Origin: Spirochaetales bacterium
Lineage (GTDB): Bacteria; Spirochaetota; Spirochaetia; SZUA-6; DRHE01
Assembly: GCA_030604195.1 (NCBI GenBank)
Contig: JAUVWI010000036.1
Span: 1 to 34,164 of the forward strand
DNA length: 34,164 bases
Direction of reading: 5' to 3'
The first letter of the stretch is position 1. The number at the start of each line of letters is the position of its first letter. The translations under genes were made by a program, and so were the position numbers. Positions 16,183 through 23,867 of the stretch are shown here, one piece after another. The notes under the pieces are model-generated. The model was not told where the DNA came from. It was given only the letters and a program-made list of their open reading frames with translations, and ran no database searches.

Positions 16183-16382
16183 CCTCAGGGCGGCCGGAGA
16201 TATTTCCCGTAGCGTCGCTCTGCGGGTGCAGATCCGCTTCCCGTAGCTTCTCGATAAAGCATTCCCAGGCCAAGCATATCAGCCTCACTGAAGGTGGGCC
16301 GGGACACACCCCCTGAGGGCTGGTAGCCGATCAGATAAAGCTCTTCCATATCTTTCCGTAATCGCTCGAGATTAATCATCAC
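16183..16382 (-). pseudogene. N-terminal fragment of an M20-family amidase/carbamoylase, frameshifted
   Basis: GTG 16382 starts MMINLERLRKDMEELYLIGY, then PSGGVSRPTFSEADMLGLGM, the start of N-carbamoyl-amino-acid hydrolase/allantoate amidohydrolase-type M20 enzymes (normally about 400 residues). A frameshift near 16258 moves the rest, IEKLREADLHPQSDATGNIS and GRPEG, to another frame, and homology stops at about 16183. The metal-binding region is absent. It follows the racemase-family gene stop directly, so it was the next gene of that operon. Confidence 0.65.
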
Positions 16383-17114
16383 TTACATGAAGCCCTCAAA
16401 TCGTTTCTTGACCACCCCGGTATAGACGTAGTTGATCATGGTAATAAAATCAAACACAGGCAGGTTTATGGCCATCTGTATGGCGGCACCGTAAGGGGGC
16501 AAAACACTACATTCCAAAAGAATGATCTTAACCTTTGGATCTTCAGCGACCAAATCCTGCGTCGTGGATATAACCTCCGCCTCCAGTTTTTCTGAATATA
16601 AAAGACCCTCTTCTTTGATGATGGCACTCACAAAGTGATCTTTTTTCTCTAACCCTTTAATCACGAGATTGCTGTCGCTGTTCACCCCGACCTTCTGCAG
16701 TACATACTCATCGAGCACGCGGGAGTCCGCGGTGATGATGCCAATTTTTTTATCCTTACCAATGACCCTGGACAGAAAGGGGATCTGCAGAAGGCTGGAC
16801 ATGAACACCGGTACGTTCAATTCCTGAGCGAGCTCATCCTGATAAATGACCATGAATCCGCAGTCGCCGGTAATCGCACGAACACCTTCGCGCACCAGAT
16901 CTCTTCCCGCTGCCAGGACCGAATCGAGGAATGTCATATCATGCCTGAATATGCGATCAACACTGAAATCCTTTACCCGCTGGAAGCGTACGGGAAAATC
17001 ATAGGTCGTGGCGTTAGCTACATCTCCGGGTATGAAAGGCGCATAGTTTTCCAGCAGGATGATGCCAATCGCCTCACCGTAACTTACTTGTCCCTTCTTT
17101 ACCGTGTAAATCAT
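16383..17114 (-). CDS. Aspartate/glutamate racemase-family protein
   Basis: This 243-residue protein belongs to the cofactor-independent Asp/Glu racemase superfamily, which uses two Cys residues on opposite sides of the substrate. Candidates are C85 in AITGDCGFM and C202 in ILLECSVLP. Start ATG 17114 has GGAGGG upstream. It is intact although almost every neighbour on this strand is broken. EutA of ectoine loci belongs to the same broad superfamily, but this protein lacks the EutA/maleate-isomerase-type N-terminus I would expect, so I do not call it eutA. A racemase or isomerase acting on an amino-acid intermediate is plausible. Confidence 0.8.
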   Translation of the reverse strand: MIYTVKKGQVSYGEAIGIILLENYAPFIPGDVANATTYDFPVRFQRVKDFSVDRIFRHDMTFLDSVLAAGRDLVREGVRAITGDCGFMVIYQDELAQELNVPVFMSSLLQIPFLSRVIGKDKKIGIITADSRVLDEYVLQKVGVNSDSNLVIKGLEKKDHFVSAIIKEEGLLYSEKLEAEVISTTQDLVAEDPKVKIILLECSVLPPYGAAIQMAINLPVFDFITMINYVYTGVVKKRFEGFM

Positions 17115-17132
17115 AACACTCCCTCCAATCTT

Positions 17133-17471
17133 CTATGTATCTTTTTTAGGGCTCATAACCTGGCCCGTAATCAAATCCTTTACCAAGTCTGTCTTCTTCA
17201 TGGGCTCGATTAATATGACCCTTTGGTCAACGATCTCCTGTCAGGCTAACACTGGTTTGTCGTTTACACTCAGCGCGCAGACTCCGCATACGCCTGTTCC
17301 ACAGGACCAACAAAAAGCAATATGCTCATCCTGTTAACTATAGATAAGTTTCGGCAGTTCACGCACGGTCGTCCCTTTTTCGCTATTGATGCAGTAGCTG
17401 CTATACCGAGGTTTCCAGTCTCTATTCGGATAATATCGGAATATCTTCACCCTTATAAATGCTTCATTCAT
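17133..17471 (-). pseudogene. Fumarate reductase/succinate dehydrogenase-like iron-sulfur subunit, N-terminal part with two stop codons
   Basis: ATG 17471 overlaps the stop of the flavoprotein fragment (ATGA). The frame reads VKIFRYYPNRDWKPRYSSY as in SdhB/FrdB N-termini, then TAA (17334-17336), then the [2Fe-2S] loop SCGTGVCGVCALSVNDKPVL, and TGA (17241-17243) exactly where the fourth Cys ligand belongs. It continues QEIVDQRVILIEPMKKTDL to TAG 17133. No frameshift is seen, but the C-terminal [4Fe-4S]/[3Fe-4S] domain is missing (113 codons versus about 230 or more). Confidence 0.7.
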
Positions 17472-17638
17472 GCCGGTAGATTCTCGCATAGCACCGGAAT
17501 CGGTTTTACCTCAAGCCCTTCCTCGTACAACCACGTTTCCATATTCACCTTCCAGTGAATATCCTCCTGACTGGGATGATCCTCCCGATAGTGTGCACCC
17601 CTGCTCTCATTCCGTAGCTTAGCAGATACTGTCATCAC
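17468..17638 (-). pseudogene. Fumarate reductase-like flavoprotein subunit, C-terminal remnant
   Basis: The minus strand reads VMTVSAKLRNESRGAHYRED, then HPSQEDIHWKVNMETWLYEE and GLEVKPIPVLCENLPA. The ESRGAHYRED motif is the substrate and FAD-proximal signature of the fumarate reductase/succinate dehydrogenase/APS reductase flavoprotein family. Only the last 55 or so residues remain of about 550. The natural stop is preserved and overlaps the iron-sulfur subunit start, showing that an frdA-frdB-like pair stood here before a deletion. Confidence 0.7.
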
Positions 17639-17681
17639 CCTGGACAACGGCAGCAATCTGTTCTGCCATGATTGTACAATC

Positions 17682-17876
17682 TTATTTTCCGATCAATCCG
17701 ATTTGGGGAACAGCGAATGGCAGCAATATGACAAACCCTGCTGCACTGACCAATGCTGAATTCGTTAAAGCCGTGATGCGATTCGAGAGCATCTTTCGGA
17801 TAACCGTGAAGAAGGCTTCGCCTATAACGGTACCGAGCAGGAACAGACTGCCTATCAGGGGTGCCCAGCTCAATTA
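17682..17876 (-). pseudogene. Fragment of an EamA/DMT-family permease
   Basis: About 63 codons read SWAPLIGSLFLLGTVIGEAF, then FTVIRKMLSNRITALTNSAL and VSAAGFVILLPFAVPQIG. This is one and a half membrane helices in the style of the EamA drug/metabolite transporter repeat (full length about 290). The fragment is joined at both ends to unrelated broken genes. Function is lost. Confidence 0.6.
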
Positions 17877-17879
17877 GCT

Positions 17880-18386
17880 CAATCTCTCCATCGTATAGGC
17901 CAAAAATCATCAAGTTCTTGAAATGCCGCACCAGTTTCAGGCCCATCATCTGATAGCGGGCCTGGGTTCCTGCACCAATCACACCAGAGGTTTCCACATT
18001 TTTAGGTGCAAGGTATTTGGCCGTAATGGCGCCCGCAGCCACCATCCTAACCTGGGTCAAATAGCCTTTATCCAGAAGCAGGGCCTGGGGGAACCCGGTC
18101 TTTGTATTTACCACGATCATCATGCCGCTGCCGTTGGGCAGGCCAAGGAGGTGGTTTTCAAAGATCCAGATGCAATCTTGATAGCCATACTGTCCAGGCC
18201 CCTGATATAGGCCGATTTGATATCCACTTCGCCATGGTTTTCCGGAACTGGAATCATCATGATGGGAGGAACGGTGGCGTTTCCCTGGATAAGATGGCGG
18301 AAGCCCTCTTCCACTGCTTTGATGACCCCATGATCAAGGGTTATGCAGCTGTGAATATCCTTTTCTGTAAATACACTAATCTTCAT
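17880..18386 (-). pseudogene. Ornithine cyclodeaminase/mu-crystallin family gene (EutC-like), frameshifted and truncated
   Basis: ATG 18386 overlaps the EutB-like gene stop (ATGA). The first 70 or so codons read as the family N-terminus (ITLDHGVIKAVEEGFRHL and MAIKIASGS). One T is missing in a T run (AAA at 18160-18162 on the plus strand); restoring it gives SFENHLLGLPNGSGMMIVVN, then QVRMVAAGAITAKYL and VIGAGTQARYQ, the NAD-binding loop. Homology ends near 17880, about half way through a protein of about 330 residues, where the DMT fragment begins. In ectoine/hydroxyectoine gene clusters a protein of this family (EutC) sits next to EutB, so that is the likely original identity. Confidence 0.7.
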
Positions 18387-19372
18387 ATAGGCTCCTCATA
18401 CTTTTTTGACAGGTACTTTCTCATCACATCCAGATACTGTGGTAAATCTACATTGCTTCCACTCACCAGCACAGCAATCTGCTTGCCGGGCTGTTTCAGT
18501 TTCCTGGTGAGAAGTGTACCTATTCCGACCGCTCCAGCACCTTCTACCACAAGGCCGTGATTTTTTAATGCATAAGCCATTCCCAGAGCGATTTCCTCCT
18601 CATTAACGAGAAGGTGCTCATCAACCAGATCTCGCACCATCTGGAGGGTGTACCGGTTGTTCATACCGATGCCGCCTAAAAGGGAATCGGCCAGGGTGTC
18701 CTTTTCCTCCACCCGCAACGGTATGCCCGCTTTCGCGCTCTCAAGCATGGCCGGGGAACGTTCGATAGAAACACCTACGACCCGGATAGAAGGATTTGAC
18801 GACTTAAGCACCAGGGCAATTCCGGAGAGCAGTCCTCCTCCGGAAAGGGGTACCAGGACAGTGTCCACCTCTGGTAGATCTTCCATAATTTCTAAACCGA
18901 TTGTGGCCTGGCCCGCTATGATCAGAGGGTCGTCAAAGGGTCTTATTTCACAAAGATTTCGCTCCTCCTTTAAACGGTGATAATAGGCTTCCGCCTCGTC
19001 CTGGCTCCGCCCCCTCACCACCGTCTCGGCACCCAGGTCCTGAATGGCTTTGACCCGGTAGGTGGGGACGTGCTCGGAGACACAGACAACCGAGCGTTCC
19101 CCCCCCCGGCGGGCCGCATAAGCTACGGCGCGCCCGTGGTTGCCGGTGGAAAAAGTGATCACCCCCTTTTCCTTCTCCATTTGAGTCAAACTGAGGATCT
19201 TGTTAAAAGCGCCTCGCACCTTGAAGGACCCAGTCTTCTGGAGGCTCTCCAGCTTGAGATAAATGGAACTGCCGATCTCTCTGCTCAAAGAGGGTGAATG
19301 AACTAAAGGCGTTCTGTGCACTCGGCCGCCGATCCGCTTCCGCGCCTGATAGACCTCACACATGCTAATCAC
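18383..19372 (-). CDS. eutB: Threonine/serine dehydratase-like PLP enzyme, EutB-like (hydroxyectoine utilisation)
   Basis: Fold-type II PLP enzyme related to threonine dehydratase. GTG 19372 has AAGGAG nine bases upstream; ATG 19363 is an alternative, while TTG 19411 would add a charged tail. Motifs: KTGSFKVRGA with the PLP Lys (about residue 51 from this GTG), STGNHGRAVAYAARRGG, GRSQDEAEAYYHRL, VPLSGGGLLSGIAL and VSGSNVDLPQYL. The GRAxAxAAR loop and SQDEAE segment recall EutB of ectoine/hydroxyectoine loci rather than biosynthetic IlvA, and no regulatory ACT domain is present. Position between a DoeA-like hydrolase and an EutC-like gene supports this. It is thought to act on the hydroxylated intermediate; the exact reaction here is inferred. 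Confidence 0.82.
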   Translation of the reverse strand: MISMCEVYQARKRIGGRVHRTPLVHSPSLSREIGSSIYLKLESLQKTGSFKVRGAFNKILSLTQMEKEKGVITFSTGNHGRAVAYAARRGGERSVVCVSEHVPTYRVKAIQDLGAETVVRGRSQDEAEAYYHRLKEERNLCEIRPFDDPLIIAGQATIGLEIMEDLPEVDTVLVPLSGGGLLSGIALVLKSSNPSIRVVGVSIERSPAMLESAKAGIPLRVEEKDTLADSLLGGIGMNNRYTLQMVRDLVDEHLLVNEEEIALGMAYALKNHGLVVEGAGAVGIGTLLTRKLKQPGKQIAVLVSGSNVDLPQYLDVMRKYLSKKYEEPI

Positions 19373-19492
19373 TTCCGTTGACTCCTTTTCCCTCCGCTTT
19401 TTCAGGCCCAAGGCATGATTTTGTGGCTTGATTGGGAAGACGGGCCGGCCGCCCCAGAAGCAGTGGCCGACCTTTATGCTCGCCTGATCCGC

Positions 19493-20662
19493 TTATTTAA
19501 CAAAGAGCTTGTTCGGAAACTCATACAGGGATTCATAACCGTTCTTAGTGATCCTGATGGTGGCATCGACCTCAAAGCCCACCTTTTCCTCCCAGATGCC
19601 CGGTATGATATGGAAGGTCATGTTAGGTTGTAACACTGTTTTGTCCCCGGGACGCAGGCTCATGGTTTGCTCCCCCCAGTCGGGCGGATAGTTCAGACCT
19701 ATGGAATAGCCTATACGGGATTCCTTGACCACCCTGGTGCCGGAAATGGCCCTGCGCCACCCGGCCTCAACTTCCTCGCAGGTCACGCCCGGTTTGACAA
19801 TTTGCAGGGTCTTGGCCAGTCCGTCGATCACCACTTCGGAGACCTCGTTCATCAGGGGAGGAGGGGTTCCCAAAAACAGGGTGCGTGCTATGGGCGCGTG
19901 ATAGTGCTTGTATACCCCGGTCAGCTCCAGGATAATAGGCTCGTCCTGCTGGTACTTTTTGTCTGTCCAGGTGAGATGGGGCGTGCTGGTCCCCTCCCCG
20001 GCCATCATCAGTGGCACGATCGCCGGGTAATCCCCGCCGTTTTCCGAAGTACCCTGGTACTGAGCCCGGGCGATGGCGGCGGCGGCGTCGCATTCGCGCA
20101 CTCCCACAGCGATCGTATCGAGGCCAGTTTGCATCACTTTTATGGCGATCTGCCCGGCTATTTTCATGAAGCGGATCTCATGATCACTCTTTATCTGGCG
20201 CACCATGTTCACCAGCAGGTTGGCGTCCTTGAAGGTGGCCTTGGGCAGCGCCTTTTCCAGCTCCACATAATTGCGATGGGTAAAATAGAACTGATCCATC
20301 TCCACGCCGATCGTTTTCTTATCCCATCTCTTTTCCTTGATAATATCCGCTACGAACATCATAGGGTGCTTGGTCTTCGACTGGACATAATCGTCGGCAT
20401 AGGCCCTGATATTCTCCTCCTTCAAGAAAGTGGTCAGCTTGGCGCCGTTGCCGTCCATTCCCCTGCCCGCCCAGATGGGCTCTTCCTGATCGAGGGAAAC
20501 GATGATGCCTTGATGCACGTAAAAAGACCATCCGTCGTAGCCGGTCAGATAGTACATATTGGCCGGTTGGGAAACGAAGAGCACGTCGATTCCGGCCGCT
20601 TCCATTATCTTCTTGGTCTTCCCTATCCTTTCCCGGTATTCCTCTAGGGTGAAATAAAGCAT
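19493..20662 (-). CDS. doeA: Ectoine hydrolase, M24 peptidase fold (DoeA/EutD-like)
   Basis: This 389-residue creatinase/aminopeptidase-fold protein is predicted to open the ectoine ring to N-acetyl-2,4-diaminobutyrate. GAGGAGATT precedes ATG 20662. Segments I associate with DoeA/EutD are present: LTGYDGWSFYVHQ, ADDYVQSKTKHPM, GVEMDQFYFTHRNY, GGDYPAIVPLMMAGEGTSTP, then HLTW, and GYSIGLNYPPDWGEQTMSLR then PGDKTVLQPNMTFHIIPGIW. In the second domain the usual metal-binding Asp pair is replaced (ELTGVYKHYHAPIARTLFLG), as in the metal-independent DoeA group rather than true aminopeptidases. Neighbours (TRAP transporter, EutB-like, EutC-like) fit an ectoine catabolic locus. A generic Xaa-Pro peptidase is the alternative. 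Confidence 0.85.
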   Translation of the reverse strand: MLYFTLEEYRERIGKTKKIMEAAGIDVLFVSQPANMYYLTGYDGWSFYVHQGIIVSLDQEEPIWAGRGMDGNGAKLTTFLKEENIRAYADDYVQSKTKHPMMFVADIIKEKRWDKKTIGVEMDQFYFTHRNYVELEKALPKATFKDANLLVNMVRQIKSDHEIRFMKIAGQIAIKVMQTGLDTIAVGVRECDAAAAIARAQYQGTSENGGDYPAIVPLMMAGEGTSTPHLTWTDKKYQQDEPIILELTGVYKHYHAPIARTLFLGTPPPLMNEVSEVVIDGLAKTLQIVKPGVTCEEVEAGWRRAISGTRVVKESRIGYSIGLNYPPDWGEQTMSLRPGDKTVLQPNMTFHIIPGIWEEKVGFEVDATIRITKNGYESLYEFPNKLFVK

Positions 20663-20776
20663 TTTTAATCTCCTCGTTATCTTTTTTATTAATAATTTTT
20701 TCCCATTAGCTCATGATATGCATCACCGGACCGTTCACTGACGGTGCCCATCCGATCCTTTATTTTTCCAACTCCC

Positions 20777-22057
20777 CTACATAGATAGCGCCGTGTTGGG
20801 TAAAAACATAGCGATATCCGGAAAAAGAATAAGCAGGATGGTCACGAGAATAAGAATGAGGATGAACGGCGGGGTGTGCCGGATCACCTCCAGATAGGGC
20901 CTGCGGAAGATCAACTGAGCTGTGAAAATATCACAGCCGAAGGGCGGTGTAGCCGAACCGATGGCCGCCTGCAGGGTGACCAGAGTCCCGAGAAAGACCG
21001 AGTCGATGCCGGTTGACACAACGTAGGGATGAAAGATAGGGCTCAGGATGTAGATGGCCACGATCGGGTCCACGAACATGCAGGCCACGAAGTAGGAAAC
21101 CACCACAATGATGACCACTTTCAGGTACGAGGGGTCGGCCCCGAAGATCAGAGGCATGAACTGCTGCGGGATCCTTAAGAAGCTGATCAGCCAGGAGAAG
21201 GCTTGTCCCGCTCCAACCAGGATGAAGACCACACCGGTGATGATGCCGGTGTCGAGAAAGGATTTGAAAATCTTCTTCACCGTCAGGCTCCTATACACCA
21301 GGCCTTCAAGAAGCAGGGCGTAGGCCACCGATGCAGCAGCCGCTTCGGTGGGGCTGAAAATACCGGAGTAGATTCCGCCCACGATGACCAGGGGGAAACC
21401 CATGACCAATATTCCTTCCTTGACCGTGGTAAACCGCTCCTTCCAGGAAGCTTTCGGCTGCATGCCGACCTTTTTGCTCTTTGAATAGAAGTAGCAATAG
21501 ATTGAGAAAAGGAAAAAGATGAGCAGACCGGGGCCGATGCCGGCCAGGAACAGCTTGCCCACCGAGGTGCTGGTGGCCACACCGTAGACGATAAAGCCGA
21601 TTGAGGGAGGAATTAGGAAGGCGATATCGCTGGAGTTGATGATCAGCCCCAGGGTAAAGGAGCTGCTGTAGCCTGCGTCCAGCAGCATGGGGCGCATGGT
21701 CCCGCCGATGGCGGCCACGGTGGCCTGGGTCGAGCCGGAGACGGCCCCGAATAGGGTACAGCTGGCGTTGGTGGTGATGGGAAGCCCACCGGGAATGTGC
21801 CCCACGAAGGCCTTGACCATACGGATCAATCTTCGCGCCGCCTGCCCTGAGGTGATAATGCTGGACGCCAGGATGAACATGGGAACGCAGACCAGGGCCG
21901 GTGGAGTGAGACCGGTCAGCACCTGCTGTACCAGGACGTTAATCTTGAGCATGGGCATATAGATTTCAATGTGAAAAATAAGCGGGCCCAGGATGAGCAC
22001 CATGAAGGGGAAACCCAGGAGCAGCATAACGATCATGCTGATGCCGAGTAATATCAT
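20777..22057 (-). CDS. dctM: TRAP transporter large permease subunit (DctM-like)
   Basis: This 426-residue inner-membrane protein with about 12 hydrophobic segments is the sodium-coupled transport subunit of a tripartite ATP-independent periplasmic transporter. GGAGGT precedes ATG 22057. Typical DctM features: PMFILASSIITSGQAARRLI, FGAVSGSTQATVAAIGGTM, FLIPPSIGFIVYGV, SPTEAAAASVAYALLL and the C-terminal TPPFGCDIFTAQ. It follows the DctQ-like gene by 15 bp. Lying between the M20 hydrolase and the DoeA-like hydrolase, it would import their substrate; TRAP systems named TeaABC and UehABC carry ectoines in other bacteria. Confidence 0.94.
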   Translation of the reverse strand: MILLGISMIVMLLLGFPFMVLILGPLIFHIEIYMPMLKINVLVQQVLTGLTPPALVCVPMFILASSIITSGQAARRLIRMVKAFVGHIPGGLPITTNASCTLFGAVSGSTQATVAAIGGTMRPMLLDAGYSSSFTLGLIINSSDIAFLIPPSIGFIVYGVATSTSVGKLFLAGIGPGLLIFFLFSIYCYFYSKSKKVGMQPKASWKERFTTVKEGILVMGFPLVIVGGIYSGIFSPTEAAAASVAYALLLEGLVYRSLTVKKIFKSFLDTGIITGVVFILVGAGQAFSWLISFLRIPQQFMPLIFGADPSYLKVVIIVVVSYFVACMFVDPIVAIYILSPIFHPYVVSTGIDSVFLGTLVTLQAAIGSATPPFGCDIFTAQLIFRRPYLEVIRHTPPFILILILVTILLILFPDIAMFLPNTALSM

Positions 22058-22072
22058 ATCGTTAACCTCCTT

Positions 22073-22642
22073 TTACCTCTCTTCTTCGTATTCAGTTTGC
22101 TGATCCGGAGACATCCAGACCTCTTTGCGGACGATGTTCCGTATGATCGTACGGATGTACTGCGCTCCGGCCAGGAAGAAACCGATAGGCACGATGACCA
22201 GGAAGGTCCAGTAAGGGAGCCTAAGCGCCTCGGTGGTCTGGCCCATCAGTTTACTTTCCAGCAGGTAGGCCAGGGAGTAGGAGCACATCAGGAACATCAC
22301 CAGGGCGCTTACAGCCGAAATAACGAAGATGAAGATCTTCTCCAGCCGGGGGCCCATTAGGTCGAAGAAAGCCCCCATGCGGATATGCCGGGCCTTCCTG
22401 ACCGCGTAGCTCACCCCGACGAAAGTGATAAAGATCACCAAAAACTTGGACAACTCCTCGACGAAGTAGATGCTCCTGAAGAACTCCCGGGCGATGACAT
22501 TGACGATCAACAGTACAGCCAGCGCCCCCACGCCGAAGCACAGACCGGCCACCTCAAACCCATTGATCACCTGCCCTACAGTCCGGCTTATACCGACGAA
22601 CACTTCTTTAACTGATATTCTTTTTTCTCTATTTTTATGCAT
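22073..22642 (-). CDS. dctQ: TRAP transporter small permease subunit (DctQ-like)
   Basis: This 189-residue protein has four predicted membrane helices, including FGVGALAVLLIVNVIAREFF and FVEELSKFLVIFITFVGVSY, the latter ending in the family YAxRKxxHIRMG motif (YAVRKARHIRMGAF). DctQ joins DctM in the membrane and is essential for TRAP function. ATG 22642 has only a weak ribosome binding site, and a 12-bp hairpin lies between it and dctP; both would lower its expression relative to the binding protein. Confidence 0.92.
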   Translation of the reverse strand: MHKNREKRISVKEVFVGISRTVGQVINGFEVAGLCFGVGALAVLLIVNVIAREFFRSIYFVEELSKFLVIFITFVGVSYAVRKARHIRMGAFFDLMGPRLEKIFIFVISAVSALVMFLMCSYSLAYLLESKLMGQTTEALRLPYWTFLVIVPIGFFLAGAQYIRTIIRNIVRKEVWMSPDQQTEYEEER

Positions 22643-22667
22643 AGTACCAACTTATAGGAAATGTGTT

Positions 22668-22695
22668 CTGCGGCATGGGAATACCCATGCCGCAG
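22668..22695 (-). promoter_or_regulatory. Strong intercistronic hairpin between dctP and dctQ
   Basis: CTGCGGCATGGG (22668-22679) and its exact complement (22684-22695) form a 12-bp perfect stem with a 4-base loop just after the dctP stop. On the minus strand it is not followed by a U run, so it is more likely an mRNA 3'-protecting or attenuating structure than a full terminator. Such placement lets the periplasmic binding protein be made in excess over the membrane subunits. Confidence 0.7.
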
Positions 22696-22710
22696 GGTTT
22701 TAAGCTCAGG

Positions 22711-23784
22711 TTACTCTATTCCCACTGCCTTCTTGGCATCTTCGATGTCTTTCAGCAGGGTTTCCAGAACCTCCTGCGCTCCATCGCCGCCGATCTCCAG
22801 GTACGTTGAGTAGACCTTCTTGGCCCGCTCTTTGAAGGGCTTGATACCCTCAGCACTGTACTTATAAACCTCGATCTCGGGGCGGTCCTTCAATATCTGC
22901 TTCAAGTCATCCGTATTCTTATTGTCGATCCACCTGGCTGCGGGGATGATAGCATCCGCCCAGAATTCGCGCATTTTGTCCTGGGTCTCCTGCGGCAGAG
23001 AGTCAAAAAACTGCTTATTCACCGTGGGTATGCCCACAAAGGGCTCGGCCCAGATCTGGGTCAAGTAATCCTGGACCTCGTAAAACTTCATGCTGTAGAT
23101 GGCAAACAAGGGATTGACCTGGCCTTCGATCAAGCCCATCTGCAGGCCGCTGTACACCTCGCCGTAACCCATGGGGGTGGGGCTGGCGCCGAAGGACTTG
23201 TAGTCCTCCACCAGGAGCTTGGAGCCCATCACCCGGACCTTAAAGCCGTCAAAATCGTTCAGGGTCTTCTTGGGCTTCTTTGAGGTGACCCACTGCCATC
23301 CCTCATATACAATACCCAGGGGTACCATACCGTTTTGCCTGAAATGCTGTTCCAGCACACCCATAAACTTGCCGTTTTTCACCACCCAAGCCAGCACCTC
23401 CGGCATCTTCTCCTGGGGCCACAGGTAGTGGAGGGCCAGTACCTGGGCCTGGGGCACAAAGGAGCTGATCCAGCCGAAGTCGGAAAAGACATACTCCACA
23501 ACGCCGATTTGGCAGAGCTCATTGATGTCTCGGGTATCCCCGAGAGACCCGTAGGGGTAGACGGTTATGTCGATCTGCCCGTCGGACCATTGCCGCATCT
23601 CGTCGGCAAAGTTGTTGGCCCAGACGGTCATGAAATCCCCCTCGATCTCCTCGGAAGCGAACTTCGGCTCCATCTTCTTGCCCGCTTCAGCCGCCTCCTG
23701 CTGTCCGCCGGCGAAAGCCCCGCCAACCAGAAGCAAAGAAGACAGAATGAGCGTTGCGACCAGAACAATTTTTTTATTTTTCAT
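22711..23784 (-). CDS. dctP: TRAP transporter substrate-binding protein (DctP-like)
   Basis: This 357-residue periplasmic protein captures the substrate and delivers it to DctQM. AAGGAAGG precedes ATG 23784. The signal peptide (KKIVLVATLILSSLLLVGG, cleavage near AFA) is followed by a GGQQEAAEAGKK linker. The body contains DctP-family features such as YPYGSLGDTRDINELCQIGV, DFDGFKVRVMGS, PTPMGYGEVYSGLQMGLIEG and QVNP. The conserved Arg of the VRVMGS segment normally binds a substrate carboxylate. Ectoine carries a carboxylate, so it fits, but so would many other acids. It is the first gene of the dctPQM set, downstream of the M20 hydrolase. Confidence 0.93.
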   Translation of the reverse strand: MKNKKIVLVATLILSSLLLVGGAFAGGQQEAAEAGKKMEPKFASEEIEGDFMTVWANNFADEMRQWSDGQIDITVYPYGSLGDTRDINELCQIGVVEYVFSDFGWISSFVPQAQVLALHYLWPQEKMPEVLAWVVKNGKFMGVLEQHFRQNGMVPLGIVYEGWQWVTSKKPKKTLNDFDGFKVRVMGSKLLVEDYKSFGASPTPMGYGEVYSGLQMGLIEGQVNPLFAIYSMKFYEVQDYLTQIWAEPFVGIPTVNKQFFDSLPQETQDKMREFWADAIIPAARWIDNKNTDDLKQILKDRPEIEVYKYSAEGIKPFKERAKKVYSTYLEIGGDGAQEVLETLLKDIEDAKKAVGIE

Positions 23785-23867
23785 AAAAGCCTTCCTTTAA
23801 ATTTTTTTCTTACTCACTTTAAAACGATCACACAATGCTTTCCTTTTCTAAACCTGTATCACCTCCC

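Noticed and set aside
16383..17114. Calling the racemase-family gene eutA because of the ectoine-like neighbourhood.
   Set aside because: It has the two-cysteine racemase pattern but not the N-terminal features I expect of EutA/maleate isomerase-type proteins; only the superfamily is supported.
17216..17243. A TGA exactly at the fourth [2Fe-2S] cysteine of the SdhB-like fragment, followed 11 bases later by a 5-bp hairpin, suggesting a selenocysteine codon.
   Set aside because: The same frame also has a TAA 91 bases upstream and lacks its C-terminal domain, and neighbouring genes are broken. The hairpin is short and has no clear SECIS features. Nonsense decay of a TGC or TGT codon is simpler.
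19667..20647. A 326-codon plus-strand open frame.
   Set aside because: It is antisense to the DoeA-like gene, has no recognisable motif and no ribosome binding site; it is a compositional shadow.
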